This document shows, piece by piece, positions 1 to 8,755 of a stretch of DNA of 64,000 nucleotides (its first letter is position 1; each line of letters starts with the position of its first letter). The position numbers and the translations under genes are program-made. Under the pieces are notes generated by a model. The model worked only from the letters and a program-made list of their open reading frames with translations, was not told where the DNA came from and made no database searches. Source of the stretch: Mycobacterium sp. (GTDB lineage: Bacteria; Actinomycetota; Actinomycetes; Mycobacteriales; Mycobacteriaceae); NCBI GenBank assembly GCA_021732005.1, contig JAKFVT010000056.1, positions 78,402 to 142,401 on the forward strand, given 5' to 3'.

Positions 1-581
1 AGCTGCTGAACGAGCGCGGACCGGCCGTGCTGGTCGGCAACTCGCTGGGTGCGGCGACCGCGGTGCGCGCGGCTGCGCGCAATCCCGATGCCGTGCAGGC
101 AGTATTGGCGCTCAACGATCCACTCAACGCTCGTCACCTGCCCGCCCGGCTGGCCCGCAGCAAGCAACTGCCACCGCAGGTATGGCGCACCGCGGCGAGG
201 CTGCCGATCCCGACTCCGGTGCTGCGTTGGGCCACTGGGAGGGCCGTCCGCCACATGCTCTACGGTCCTGGCGTCCTTGCAGATCCCGCGGTCGTCGCCC
301 GGTGGCGGCGCACGATCGGTGGGCCTGCCGCGCTGGCGGCGTTGGGCCGCTACGCATTGCAGTACGCGTACGAGACGGCCGAAGGACATCGGGATCTACA
401 CATCGCCTGCCCGGCAGTCGTTGCCCACGGCGCACGGGACCGCATCATCCCCGTCCACGCCAGCCGTACCCTGCACCAGCAGATCGCGGGCAGCGCCCTC
501 GTGGTGCTCCCGCGCTCCGGCCATTGTCCGCAGCTCGACGACCCGCGCGAGGTCGTACGCCTGATCCTGGGGCTGGCATGA
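1..581 (+). CDS. alpha/beta hydrolase, C-terminal part (5' end outside window)
   Basis: The reading frame is already open at base 3, so the N-terminus lies upstream of the window. The visible part carries the nucleophile elbow GNSLG, a helical cap-like middle, and a C-terminal SGHCPQLD segment that supplies the catalytic His, with an AHGARDRIIP stretch placing the acidic residue. This is the usual alpha/beta hydrolase order, so esterase or lipase-like activity is expected but the substrate is not visible. Its stop overlaps the ATG of the acyl-CoA ligase gene (ATGA), so the two are translationally coupled. A hydrolase next to a FadD resembles the M. tuberculosis Rv1428c-fadD12 pair; that assignment is from memory and tentative. 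Confidence 0.85.
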   Translation, partial: LLNERGPAVLVGNSLGAATAVRAAARNPDAVQAVLALNDPLNARHLPARLARSKQLPPQVWRTAARLPIPTPVLRWATGRAVRHMLYGPGVLADPAVVARWRRTIGGPAALAALGRYALQYAYETAEGHRDLHIACPAVVAHGARDRIIPVHASRTLHQQIAGSALVVLPRSGHCPQLDDPREVVRLILGLA

Positions 582-2185
582 GCGCGCAGCTGGTGAATGT
601 GCTGCGTGCCGTCGCGGTGTTGCAACGCCGGAGAATGATCAACCTGGCCAACCCAATCGAGATAGTCACTGCGGCAAAGGCATTGCGGCACTACGGGTCG
701 TTCGGTGGATTGGTCAGCTATACCGCCGCGCGCTACGCCGACTGGCCGGCATTGACGGACGATCGGGGAACGCTGACGTTCCACGAGCTCGACCAGATGT
801 CCAATGCCGTGGCGCGGGTCTTTCTCGACGACCGCCTCGGTGGCGGCTCGACTGTCGGATTGCTCAACCGCAGCCATCGCGGTGTGCTGATCGGCCTGGC
901 CGCCGCCGGCAAGGCCGGCGTGCGAACGGTTTTGCTGAACACCGGGTTCGCCGGGCCCCAGCTTCGCGACGTCTGCGTGCGCGAGGGTGTCAGCCTCGTG
1001 CTCGCCGATCAAGAGTTCTCGCGAGTGTTCGCCGAGCTGCCGGATGACGTGGACGTGATGCTGAACTGGGCCGAGGAAGCGCCCACTGAGCCGACCCTCG
1101 ACGACATGGCGTCACGCCAATCCGTGGACCGCATGCCGTATCCGCCCCGCCCCGGCGGACTGGTGTTGCTGACGAGCGGGACCACCGGCACCCCCAAGGG
1201 CGCCCCGCGCGACCGGATCAGCCCGTTGCAATCCGCGCAACTCCTCGACCGTATTCCCTGGCCGGCCAACGGCAGCTACGTCGTGGCCGCACCGCTCTTT
1301 CACGCCACCGGATTGGCCACGGCATCAGTGGGTTTGGCGCTGGGTAATCGCATCGTGCTGGCCAGGCGATTCGATCCACTTGCCGTCCTGGCCGCGATCG
1401 ATGCGCACCGAGCCGGTGCTGTCATCCTGGTCCCGACCATGCTCAGCAGGATCCTGGACCTCGGGTCCGACGTCATCGGCCGATACGACACCTCGTCATT
1501 GCGGGTGGTCTTCGCCGCCGGATCCGCGCTTTCCCCGCAGGTATGCCGTCGCACACTGCAGACGTTCGGCGACGTGCTCTACAACCTTTACGGCTCGACT
1601 GAGGTCGCCACCGCCGCGGTCGCGACGCCCGGGGAGCTTCGCGTCGCGCCGGGTACCGTCGGCCGCCCTCCGGTCGGATGCCGCATCGCCGCCTACGATT
1701 CCCGCGACCGTCTGATCACCCGCCCTGGGCAGAGCGGAACGCTTTACGTGTCGAGCGGCTTGAGTTTTTCCGGATACACCGACGGCGGCGGCAAGCGGGT
1801 CCTCGACGGGTTGATGTCCTCCGGGGATACCGGACACTTCGACGAGCTCGGCCTGTGGTACGTCGACGGACGCGATGACGACATGATCGTTTCCGGCGGC
1901 GAGAACGTCTATCCGGTCGAGGTGGAGAACCTGCTCGTCGAGCATTCGGCGATCGTCGAGGCGGCGGTGGTGGGTGTGCCGGATCAGGATTTCGGCCAGC
2001 GGTTGTGCGCCTTCGTCGTCGTCCGGGTCGGTGCCGATCTAGACGCCGAGGGGGTGCGGATGTATGTGCGCAGTCGGTTGGCGCGGCACAAAGTACCCCG
2101 CGACGTCGTGTTCCTCGACGCGTTGCCACGCAACGAAACAGGCAAGGTGCTCAAGCGAAACTTGATGGCCGGAGCCGCTGAATGA
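578..2185 (+). CDS. acyl-CoA ligase / AMP-dependent synthetase (FadD family)
   Basis: A 535-residue ANL-superfamily enzyme that should activate a carboxylic acid, probably a fatty acid, to its acyl-adenylate and then the CoA thioester. Visible motifs are the phosphate-binding loop LLTSGTTGTPKG, the YGSTE adenylate motif, the SGDTGHFDELG Asp motif, the hinge GRDDDMIVSGGENVYP, and a C-terminal PRNETGKVLKR holding the catalytic Lys. The frame is open further upstream, but ATG 578 is chosen because it overlaps the preceding stop (ATGA) and gives the normal family length. The loop after the first motif reads APRDR rather than the common GVxxxH. The gene lies in an operon with the hydrolase, aldehyde dehydrogenase and SDR, which suggests fatty acid or aldehyde catabolism or lipid modification. 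Confidence 0.9.
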   Translation: MSAQLVNVLRAVAVLQRRRMINLANPIEIVTAAKALRHYGSFGGLVSYTAARYADWPALTDDRGTLTFHELDQMSNAVARVFLDDRLGGGSTVGLLNRSHRGVLIGLAAAGKAGVRTVLLNTGFAGPQLRDVCVREGVSLVLADQEFSRVFAELPDDVDVMLNWAEEAPTEPTLDDMASRQSVDRMPYPPRPGGLVLLTSGTTGTPKGAPRDRISPLQSAQLLDRIPWPANGSYVVAAPLFHATGLATASVGLALGNRIVLARRFDPLAVLAAIDAHRAGAVILVPTMLSRILDLGSDVIGRYDTSSLRVVFAAGSALSPQVCRRTLQTFGDVLYNLYGSTEVATAAVATPGELRVAPGTVGRPPVGCRIAAYDSRDRLITRPGQSGTLYVSSGLSFSGYTDGGGKRVLDGLMSSGDTGHFDELGLWYVDGRDDDMIVSGGENVYPVEVENLLVEHSAIVEAAVVGVPDQDFGQRLCAFVVVRVGADLDAEGVRMYVRSRLARHKVPRDVVFLDALPRNETGKVLKRNLMAGAAE

Positions 2186-3585
2186 CGGACGCGGCTGAAT
2201 CGGTGGGCGCGGTCGTCGCGCAACTGCGCACCAGTCAGCCTGATTGGGCGGCGCGGCCTGTTTCAGACCGGGTGCGGTGGTTATCGAAGTACCGGGACTG
2301 GTTGTGGGACAACCAAACTCGTCTAGAGCACTTGCTGATGCAGGAAACCGGCAAGCCCGCGACCGAGGCCGGGTTGGAGATTCCCTATGTCATCGAGGCG
2401 ATCAACTACCACAGCAGCCGTGCACCCCGGTTGCTTGCCGACCGTCGTCCGCGACCACACGGATTGCTGGCGATCACCAAGCGGCAGTTGATCGTTGCCC
2501 GACCATATCCGGTGGTCGGTGTCATCACGCCGTGGAACTTCCCGCTCGGTCTGTCGCTTCTGGACGCCGTGCCGGCTCTGCTGGCCGGGTGCGCGGTTGT
2601 GGTCAAGCCGTCGGAGCTGACTCCGTCGGCGGTGTCGGCCGCGATAGCCGGCTGGGTGGAAATCGATGCGCCACCAGTTCTCGACGTGGTGCGCGGGGGT
2701 GCCCACCATGGCGCCGCCGTCGCGGACACCGTCGACTTCATCCAATTCACCGGGTCCGCGCCTACCGGTCGCAGGATCGCGAAAACAGCTGCGGAGCGCA
2801 TGGTTCCCTGTGCTTTGGAACTCGGCGGCAAGGACGCCATGATCGTGCTCGACGACGCAGACTTGGCGCGGGCGGCCAACGCCGCGGTGTGGGGAGCGAT
2901 GGCCAACTACGGCCAGATGTGTGTGTCCGTCGAACGGGTCTACGTCGAATCGGCGGTCTACGACGACTTCGTGTCCCGGGTCGCGGCCAACGTTGCCGGG
3001 CTGCGCAGCGGAGTGGACGTCGGCCGGTTCACCAGCCCGGCCCAGGCCGCGGTGGTGCGCCGACATCTGGCCGATGCCATCGCCCGCGGCGCAACCGCTC
3101 TGGTGGGTGGCGGGGACGGAACAGGACCCGCGGTGCTCACCGACATCGACCACGACATGTTGTGCATGACGGAGGAAACCTTCGGCCCGCTGTTGCCCGT
3201 TGTGCGCGTCCACGATGAGGACGAGGCCGTGCGACTGGCCAACGATTCCCGTTATGGCCTGTCGGCGGTGGTCTTCAGCGGGGACCGGCATCGTGCGGAG
3301 CGCATCGCGCGGCGGATTGAGGCCGGTGCGGTCAACATCAACGACGTCTTCGCCAACTTGTTCACGTTGGCGCTGCCGCAAGCCGGGTGGAAGGAGTCCG
3401 GCCTAGGCGCGCGGGGAGGCAGCGACGCAGTGTCGAAATTCTGTAGGTCGCAGGCGATCGTCGCCGCCCGGGTGGGATTCACCAGCGAACTCACCTGGTA
3501 CCCGTACACACCGTTGCGCCGAGCGATCATGCGCCGGGTTTCGCGGTTGATCGGTGCACGCGGGTTGCGGCGCCGGTTCGGATAG
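2182..3585 (+). CDS. NAD(P)-dependent aldehyde dehydrogenase
   Basis: A 467-residue aldehyde dehydrogenase that oxidises an aldehyde to the acid. It shows the nucleotide-binding TPWNFPLG and KPSELTP segments, the general-base motif LELGGKD with Glu about residue 213, and the catalytic Cys about residue 247 in GQMC. The C-terminus carries a basic tail (RRAIMRRVSRLIGARGLRRRFG region) that may associate with membrane. The start overlaps the ligase stop by four bases. Together the ligase, this enzyme and the downstream SDR could connect a long-chain alcohol, aldehyde, acid and acyl-CoA; that pathway is inference. It is close in type to succinate-semialdehyde or long-chain aldehyde dehydrogenases, and substrate cannot be read from sequence. 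Confidence 0.92.
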   Translation: MTDAAESVGAVVAQLRTSQPDWAARPVSDRVRWLSKYRDWLWDNQTRLEHLLMQETGKPATEAGLEIPYVIEAINYHSSRAPRLLADRRPRPHGLLAITKRQLIVARPYPVVGVITPWNFPLGLSLLDAVPALLAGCAVVVKPSELTPSAVSAAIAGWVEIDAPPVLDVVRGGAHHGAAVADTVDFIQFTGSAPTGRRIAKTAAERMVPCALELGGKDAMIVLDDADLARAANAAVWGAMANYGQMCVSVERVYVESAVYDDFVSRVAANVAGLRSGVDVGRFTSPAQAAVVRRHLADAIARGATALVGGGDGTGPAVLTDIDHDMLCMTEETFGPLLPVVRVHDEDEAVRLANDSRYGLSAVVFSGDRHRAERIARRIEAGAVNINDVFANLFTLALPQAGWKESGLGARGGSDAVSKFCRSQAIVAARVGFTSELTWYPYTPLRRAIMRRVSRLIGARGLRRRFG

Positions 3586-3601
3586 AGATGAGGAACACCA
3601 C

Positions 3602-4435
3602 ATGGCAACAACCAACCTGAGGGATCGCGTGGTGGTGGTGACCGGCGGCGCCCGAGGAATCGGAGCGGCGACGGCGTCAGCGTTCCTCGAGGCGGGCGCG
3701 AAGGTGGCCATCGGTGATGTCGACGTCCGACAGTCGGAGCTGACCGCGAGCGCAATCGGATGCTGGTGGGGCGAGGTCGACGTCACCGACCGGGCCAGCT
3801 TTGCGTGCTTCCTGGACTCCCTGACCGGTGCCCTCGGGCCCCTCGACGTGTTGGTCAACAACGCCGGGATCATGCCGGTGACGCCGCTGCTCGACGAGAC
3901 GCCGGAGTCGGTGCGGCGTCAGCTCGCGATCAACGTCGGCGGGGTCATCTACGGAACACAGCTCGCAATGGAACGAATGGGGCCGCGGCGCTCCGGTCAC
4001 GTGGTCAACGTCGCGTCCGCCGCGGGGCGGATGGGTTTCGGTGGTGTGTCGACGTACACCGCCACCAAGTTCGCGGTGAGCGGCTTCACTGAGGCCGTCG
4101 CGCTCGAAGCCGCCGCGACCGGGATCAGGTTCACCACCGTTTACCCAGGAATGGTCAGGACCGAGCTGTCCGCGGGGCTCGCCGACCACTGGCTGATGCG
4201 GACGTGTGCGCCCGAGGTCGTCGCGGCTGGGATCGTGGACGCGGTGCGCCGCGGGCGGCGGTCGGTGTACGTGCCGCGCAGGCTCGGCCCATTGACGGCG
4301 GTCTACGGACTCCTGCCGGCCAGTGCCCGTTCCGCGGCGATGGGCTTGCTCGGGGCCGACCGCCGGATGCTCGACGGAGACGGCGACATCCGGCGGACCT
4401 ATGATTCGCGGATCGGTCAGACGCCGGGCAACTGA
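3602..4435 (+). CDS. short-chain dehydrogenase/reductase (SDR)
   Basis: A 277-residue classical SDR. The N-terminal Rossmann motif is TGGARGIG, followed by NNAG, and the catalytic pair is Tyr152-Lys156 in YTATK. ATG 3602 is chosen over an in-frame upstream codon because it is preceded by a GAGG ribosome site and starts directly before the Rossmann fold. It follows the aldehyde dehydrogenase by 16 bases and is probably the last gene of that operon. The C-terminal region after about residue 220 is longer than the minimal SDR core, as in many mycobacterial lipid SDRs. A second SDR of the same style lies at 19291-20154 on the other strand. Substrate unknown. Confidence 0.92.
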   Translation: MATTNLRDRVVVVTGGARGIGAATASAFLEAGAKVAIGDVDVRQSELTASAIGCWWGEVDVTDRASFACFLDSLTGALGPLDVLVNNAGIMPVTPLLDETPESVRRQLAINVGGVIYGTQLAMERMGPRRSGHVVNVASAAGRMGFGGVSTYTATKFAVSGFTEAVALEAAATGIRFTTVYPGMVRTELSAGLADHWLMRTCAPEVVAAGIVDAVRRGRRSVYVPRRLGPLTAVYGLLPASARSAAMGLLGADRRMLDGDGDIRRTYDSRIGQTPGN

Positions 4436-4572
4436 CGCGTCAGGAAATTTCTTGCCAAGTCGCTGCCCAGCGGCCACATACCTGGATAAGTTGAGGTTGC
4501 CAATCCGGGGGATGGACCGAGCCGGGGGACAACGACGGAGGGGATCGCTGCCCCCCGTTTCGGTGCCTGAGA
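4436..4572. other. convergent intergenic gap
   Basis: The 137 bases between two convergent genes (SDR and membrane protease) contain no coding signal. A G-rich run near 4506-4560 could fold, but I see no clear hairpin followed by a T tract. It also marks the junction between the lipid operon and the purA block that is syntenic with M. tuberculosis. Confidence 0.4.
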
Positions 4573-5352
4573 TCAGATCCAGGCAGACCAGAATCGGGTC
4601 AGTTGAGACCCGATGGCCGCCAGGCCGCCGGGCACTCCGGAGAGGTCGAAGAACCAGAACACCACCGAGAAGAACCATTGGTTCATGGCCGGGGCCAGCA
4701 GCAGAACCAGCAGGAACAAGAACCCGAACTGCTTGGCCGGGGCCACCGCGCGTTGCGTTTCGGGGCTCAGGTGCGGCTCGAGCGCGCCGTAGCCGTCCAG
4801 GCCCGGAATCGGCAGCAGGTTCAGCAGCAAGGCGGTGATCTGCAGGAAGCCCAGGAACGCCACCGCTGACCAGAACACGCCGTGGGCCGGGTCGTAGAAC
4901 ATCCGGGTGGCCACCAGCAGCACGACGGCCAGCAGCAGATTGGCTCCCGGCCCGGCCAAGCTCACCAGGGTGCGCTGCCGCGGCGTCATGAAGAAGGTGC
5001 GGACGTAGACCGCACCGCCCGGCAGCCCGATGCCGCCGAGGGCGATGAACAGCAGCGGAAGTGCCAGCGACAGCAGCGGGCTGGTGTACTTCAGCGGGTT
5101 GAGCGTGAGATAGCCGCGGATCGCGACATCGTGGTCACCGAAGCGCCAGGCCGTGTACGCGTGGCCGAACTCGTGCAGGCACAGCGACACTACCCAGCCG
5201 GCGATGACGAAGATGAACACCCCGACGTAGGCCAGCGGGCGCACGGTTTCGGCGGCCAGCCAGGCCAGCACCCCGCCGGCAACCGTGATCGCGACGATCA
5301 CCAGAAAGACGGGGCTGGGCCGCACCGACTGGCGCAGCGGTCGAACGCTCAC
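4573..5352 (-). CDS. M50-family (site-2-type) membrane metalloprotease, Rv0359-like
   Basis: A 259-residue polytopic membrane protein with about five or six hydrophobic segments. The zinc motif HEFGH starts at His60 inside a membrane-flanked segment, and a second conserved segment (LLPIPGLDGYG) resembles the NPxPxxDG metal-ligand motif of site-2 proteases. Intramembrane proteolysis of a membrane-anchored regulator is the family role, but the substrate is unknown. M. tuberculosis has a homologous gene two positions from purA (Rv0359), and the order here is the same. It is probably transcribed behind the 5391-5999 gene. The short form lacks a PDZ domain, so it differs from Rip1-type proteases. 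Confidence 0.85.
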   Translation of the reverse strand: MSVRPLRQSVRPSPVFLVIVAITVAGGVLAWLAAETVRPLAYVGVFIFVIAGWVVSLCLHEFGHAYTAWRFGDHDVAIRGYLTLNPLKYTSPLLSLALPLLFIALGGIGLPGGAVYVRTFFMTPRQRTLVSLAGPGANLLLAVVLLVATRMFYDPAHGVFWSAVAFLGFLQITALLLNLLPIPGLDGYGALEPHLSPETQRAVAPAKQFGFLFLLVLLLAPAMNQWFFSVVFWFFDLSGVPGGLAAIGSQLTRFWSAWI

Positions 5353-5390
5353 CTCACGAAACTACCGGAGACACCGCCGCGACCTGGTCC

Positions 5391-5999
5391 TCACGAGACC
5401 CGCAGCCACCCCGTGGTGTGCCGGTAGAAGGCCGAGCGCTTTACCTCTCGCGGCATCAGGGACCCGTCGCGAACCACCCGGGCGCCGGTGGTGCCGAGCT
5501 GGACGGCGCGTCCGGTCAGCCATCGCCGCGGGCGCATCCGGCCGGTCAGCACCGCCGCCCGCAGGCCGGGCATCACAGCCATCGGCTCGACCCGGACCGC
5601 GGTCACCTCGCCGTCGAAAAGCACCTGGTCGTCGACGACGGCTTCGCCCTGGATCACCCGTCCGTCGCCGGGCGGCAGCCAGTACGCGGCGGCTACCAAC
5701 GCTGTCCCGGTCTCGTCACGGATCAGCGGAATGCGTTGTGCCACACCGGTCAACGCGCGCCGGGCGCCGCGCCACCGCGACACTGCGGCGACCTCCACGT
5801 CGAGGCGTTCGAGGCGCATCAGCCGGGTCAGCACCGCCGCCAGGTCGGCCGTCGAGCCCACCACAATCACCCGCGAGGCCCCCGCGACGGCGGCGTCGAT
5901 TCCGGCCGGATCGTCGCCGTCATGGTGGTTCAGGGAGGCCAGTGCCCGGGGCAGCCGGCGGCCCCCGAAACGCAACACGGTGATCGTGGTGTTGGTCAA
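5391..5999 (-). CDS. conserved mycobacterial protein next to purA (Rv0358-like)
   Basis: A protein of about 202 residues, Val/Ala-rich, with no signal peptide or clear membrane span. It contains an SRVIVVGSTADLAAVLTRL segment that looks like a small nucleotide- or cofactor-binding Rossmann strand-loop-helix, followed by a beta-rich half. The proposed start is TTG 5999 because GAGGAG sits five bases upstream; GTG 6005 is the alternative, but the same GAGGAG would abut it. Position and orientation match Rv0358, divergent from purA. Function unknown; the Rossmann reading is weak. Confidence 0.75.
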   Translation of the reverse strand: MTNTTITVLRFGGRRLPRALASLNHHDGDDPAGIDAAVAGASRVIVVGSTADLAAVLTRLMRLERLDVEVAAVSRWRGARRALTGVAQRIPLIRDETGTALVAAAYWLPPGDGRVIQGEAVVDDQVLFDGEVTAVRVEPMAVMPGLRAAVLTGRMRPRRWLTGRAVQLGTTGARVVRDGSLMPREVKRSAFYRHTTGWLRVS

Positions 6000-6024
6000 C
6001 GACACTCCTCGTGCTGCGCTCCGA

Positions 6025-6030
6025 TAGGGT
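6025..6030 (+). promoter_or_regulatory. candidate -10 element of the purA promoter
   Basis: TAGGGT fits the mycobacterial SigA-type -10 pattern TAnnnT in the short divergent gap before purA. It would give a leader of about 30 bases. No good -35 is visible, which is common in mycobacteria. Confidence 0.4.
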
Positions 6031-6068
6031 AGGTCACCGGCTGCACCACAATAAGCAGGAGAAATACC

Positions 6069-7364
6069 ATGCCGGCAATCGTCCTCATCGGCGCCCAGTG
6101 GGGTGACGAGGGCAAAGGAAAAGCCACCGATCTGCTCGGTGGACGCGTGCAGTGGGTGGTGCGCTACCAAGGCGGTAACAACGCCGGCCACACCGTCGTA
6201 CTGCCGACAGGCGAAAACTTCGCCTTGCACCTCATCCCGTCGGGCATCCTCACCCCAGGCGTCACCAACGTCATCGGCAACGGTGTCGTCGTCGACCCGG
6301 GAGTGCTGTTGGGCGAGCTCGCCGGGCTCGAGGATCGTGGCGTCGACACCTCAGGCCTGCTGATCTCGGCGGACGCGCATCTGCTGATGCCGTACCACGT
6401 GGCGATCGACAAGGTCACCGAGCGCTACATGGGCAGCAAGAAGATCGGCACCACCGGCCGTGGCATCGGGCCCTGCTACCAGGACAAGATCGCCCGGATG
6501 GGTATCCGCGTCGCCGACGTCCTGGACCGCGACCTGCTGGCCGCCAAGATCGAGGCCTCCCTCGAGCTCAAGAATCAGGTGCTGGTCAAGATCTACAACC
6601 GCAAGGCGCTCGACGCCGAGGAGGTGCTCGAGACGCTGCTGGCCCAGGCTGACGGGTTCAAGCACCGCATCGCCGACACCCGTCTGCAACTCAACACCGC
6701 GCTGGAGTCCGGCGAGACGGTGCTGCTGGAGGGCTCTCAGGGGACGCTGCTCGACGTCGACCACGGCACGTACCCGTACGTCACGTCGTCGAACCCCACC
6801 GCCGGCGGCGCCGCGGTCGGCTCCGGCATCGGCCCCACCCGGATCACCACCGTGCTCGGCATCCTGAAGGCGTACACCACCCGGGTCGGATCGGGCCCGT
6901 TCCCCACCGAGTTGTTCGACGAGAACGGCGCGTATCTGTCCAAGACCGGCGGCGAGGTCGGCGTCACCACGGGCCGGGCGCGCCGCTGCGGCTGGTTCGA
7001 CGCGGTGATCGCCCGCTACGCCACCCGGGTCAACGGCATCACCGACTACTTCCTGACCAAGCTCGACGTGCTGTCCAGCCTGGAGACGGTGCCGATCTGC
7101 GTGGGTTACACGGTGGACGGCAAGCGCACGGACGAGATGCCGATGACCCAAAGTGACATTGCCCGCGCCGAACCGGTCTACGAGGAGCTGCCCGGCTGGT
7201 GGGAGGACATCTCCGCCGCCCGCGAATTCGACGACCTGCCTGCCAAGGCGCGGGACTACGTACTGCGTCTGGAAGAGCTTGCCGGAGCCTATGTTTCGTG
7301 TATCGGGGTCGGACCGGGACGGGACCAGACGATCGTGCGCCGCGACGTGCTGGCCCCCCGATGA
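6069..7364 (+). CDS. purA: adenylosuccinate synthetase
   Basis: A 431-residue enzyme of normal family length that joins IMP and aspartate using GTP, the first committed step from IMP to AMP. The N-terminus has the signature QWGDEGKGK P-loop, followed by the GGNNAGHT IMP/Mg-binding segment and the GTTGRGIGPCYQDK loop. Later GSGIGPTR and TGRARRCGW segments complete the conserved set. An AGGAGA site lies eight bases before ATG 6069. The stop overlaps the ATG of the downstream hotdog protein gene. The gene is divergent from the 5391-5999 gene, as in M. tuberculosis (Rv0357c). Confidence 0.98.
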   Translation: MPAIVLIGAQWGDEGKGKATDLLGGRVQWVVRYQGGNNAGHTVVLPTGENFALHLIPSGILTPGVTNVIGNGVVVDPGVLLGELAGLEDRGVDTSGLLISADAHLLMPYHVAIDKVTERYMGSKKIGTTGRGIGPCYQDKIARMGIRVADVLDRDLLAAKIEASLELKNQVLVKIYNRKALDAEEVLETLLAQADGFKHRIADTRLQLNTALESGETVLLEGSQGTLLDVDHGTYPYVTSSNPTAGGAAVGSGIGPTRITTVLGILKAYTTRVGSGPFPTELFDENGAYLSKTGGEVGVTTGRARRCGWFDAVIARYATRVNGITDYFLTKLDVLSSLETVPICVGYTVDGKRTDEMPMTQSDIARAEPVYEELPGWWEDISAAREFDDLPAKARDYVLRLEELAGAYVSCIGVGPGRDQTIVRRDVLAPR

Positions 7365-8032
7365 CCGATCGCGGCGATGAGCGCTCCCGCGAAGAGCAGA
7401 CTGACAACGATTACGAACTCGACCCCGACTACTACAAGCACGGCGGCTTCCCGAAATTCGAAGTCGCGCGGCCCGGTGAAGGTTTCGGCCGGTTCTTGAC
7501 CGCGATGCGACTGGCGCAGGACCTGGCGGTCTCGGCCGACCCGGATCCGGACACCTGGACCGCGGCCGCCGACCTCGCCGATCAACTGGTCGCGCTACTC
7601 GGACCGTTCGAAGCGGCCGAAGGGGTCGGGCCGGCCAACCGGGTGCCCAGTCTGCCCGGTGCGGGCAGCCTGCTGATGCCGCCGTATCGGGTCACCCAAT
7701 TCGATTCCGAGGCAGTCGAATTGACTGTTCGGTTCAGTCGGTTTCACGTCGGCGGCAACTACGCCGTGCACGGCGGTGTGCTGCCGTTGACGTTCGACTC
7801 GGTATTCGGGATGGTCATTCACGCGACCGGGCGCCCGATCAGCCGCACCGCGTTCCTGCACGTCGACTATCGCAGCGTCACCCCGATCGACACCGAACTC
7901 ACGGTGCGCGGCTGGCTCCGGGAGGCCGAGGGTCGCAAGGCCTTCGTCAACGCGGAGATGAGAGATCCCGACGGCACGCTCTGCGCCGAAGCCCACGGTT
8001 TGATGGTGCGTTTGCTGCCTGGACAGCCCTGA
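7361..8032 (+). CDS. hotdog-fold thioesterase-like protein (Rv0356c-like)
   Basis: A 223-residue soluble protein. Residues from about 110 carry a PaaI/YbgC-like hotdog pattern: RFHVGGNYAVHGGVLPLTFD, where the HGG segment begins the central helix, followed by beta strands with HVDYRSVTPIDTELTVRG. This suggests acyl-CoA thioesterase activity or acyl binding, with substrate unknown. ATG 7361 is used because it overlaps the purA stop by four bases. The first 25 residues are acidic and low in complexity; the underlying DNA (7373-7405) is a copy of a 33-nt repeat also found upstream of glnH, so part of this N-terminus may derive from a repeat insertion. Confidence 0.85.
   Translation: MTDRGDERSREEQTDNDYELDPDYYKHGGFPKFEVARPGEGFGRFLTAMRLAQDLAVSADPDPDTWTAAADLADQLVALLGPFEAAEGVGPANRVPSLPGAGSLLMPPYRVTQFDSEAVELTVRFSRFHVGGNYAVHGGVLPLTFDSVFGMVIHATGRPISRTAFLHVDYRSVTPIDTELTVRGWLREAEGRKAFVNAEMRDPDGTLCAEAHGLMVRLLPGQP
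7373..7405 (+). repeat. 33-nt MIRU-like element, copy 1
   Basis: A 33-nt sequence beginning GGCGATGAGCGC and containing CGCGAAGAGCAGAC matches 26 of 33 positions with the units at 52353-52418 (opposite strand). It lies just inside the start of the gene following purA and is translated as GDERSREEQTD. Placement at overlapping stop/start junctions recalls mycobacterial interspersed repetitive units, but I have not matched it to a defined MIRU class. Confidence 0.6.
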
Positions 8033-8050
8033 GTCTGTCACCATGACGAC

Positions 8051-8755
8051 GTGCCCGACCCCACCATTGGCGCCAAAAGCTCGTCAACACTGAAAACCCT
8101 GACCACCCCCCGGGCCGCCGCGGCGGCCGGCGTGGCGTTCGCGTTGTTGTTCGGCACCACCCTGATCCTGATTCGCTCGTCGTTGCCGGAGGGCGCTGAA
8201 CCCGGCTCGCAGTGGCTCGATGCCGCGAGCGGCAAAATGAAGATCGCGGCGGTGCTGATGCCGTTCGCGGGGATCAGCTTCCTGTGGTTCATCGCTGTCG
8301 TGCGCGACAACCTCGGCCGGCTCGAAGACCGGTTCTTCTCCACGGTGTTCCTGGGCAGCGGATTGCTGTTCCTGGCCATGATGTTCGTGACGAGCGCGAT
8401 CGGTGCGGGCCTGGCGGCCAGCAACGGTGCGGTGGGGCATGACCAGCCGGGTCACGCCGAGGTGGCGCTGTTTGGGCAGATGACCGTCCTGGCGCTGTCG
8501 AAGACCTATGCGCTGCGGATGGGCGCGGTGTTCATGATGTCGTTGGCGACGATCTGGTTGCGCACCGGTCTGATGCCGCGCTGGCTGGTGTATGCCAGCT
8601 ATCTGCTCGCGGTGGCGCTGTTGATCGCCGGGGACATCAGCATGTGGTTGACGCTGGGGTTCCCGATCTGGGTGTTGGCGGTGAGTGTTCTGCTACTCGC
8701 CCGCGCGGGCGTGTTCGAGGATCACCAGGCGACCGCCAGGGACCGCAATCCGTAG
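8051..8755 (+). CDS. polytopic membrane protein of unknown function
   Basis: A 234-residue protein with about six hydrophobic segments: near residues 18-38, 57-78, 98-120, 145-165, 175-195 and 200-222. There is no recognisable enzymatic motif. GTG 8051 is the first reasonable start and lies 18 bases after the hotdog gene stop, so co-transcription with purA is possible. The C-terminus overlaps the convergent cytochrome P450 gene by 34 bases. I do not recognise the family. Confidence 0.75.
   Translation: MPDPTIGAKSSSTLKTLTTPRAAAAAGVAFALLFGTTLILIRSSLPEGAEPGSQWLDAASGKMKIAAVLMPFAGISFLWFIAVVRDNLGRLEDRFFSTVFLGSGLLFLAMMFVTSAIGAGLAASNGAVGHDQPGHAEVALFGQMTVLALSKTYALRMGAVFMMSLATIWLRTGLMPRWLVYASYLLAVALLIAGDISMWLTLGFPIWVLAVSVLLLARAGVFEDHQATARDRNP

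Noticed and set aside
182..577. Upstream in-frame extension of the acyl-CoA ligase gene
   Set aside because: The extension overlaps the hydrolase gene in another frame, has no family similarity, and ATG 578 gives the expected overlap and length.
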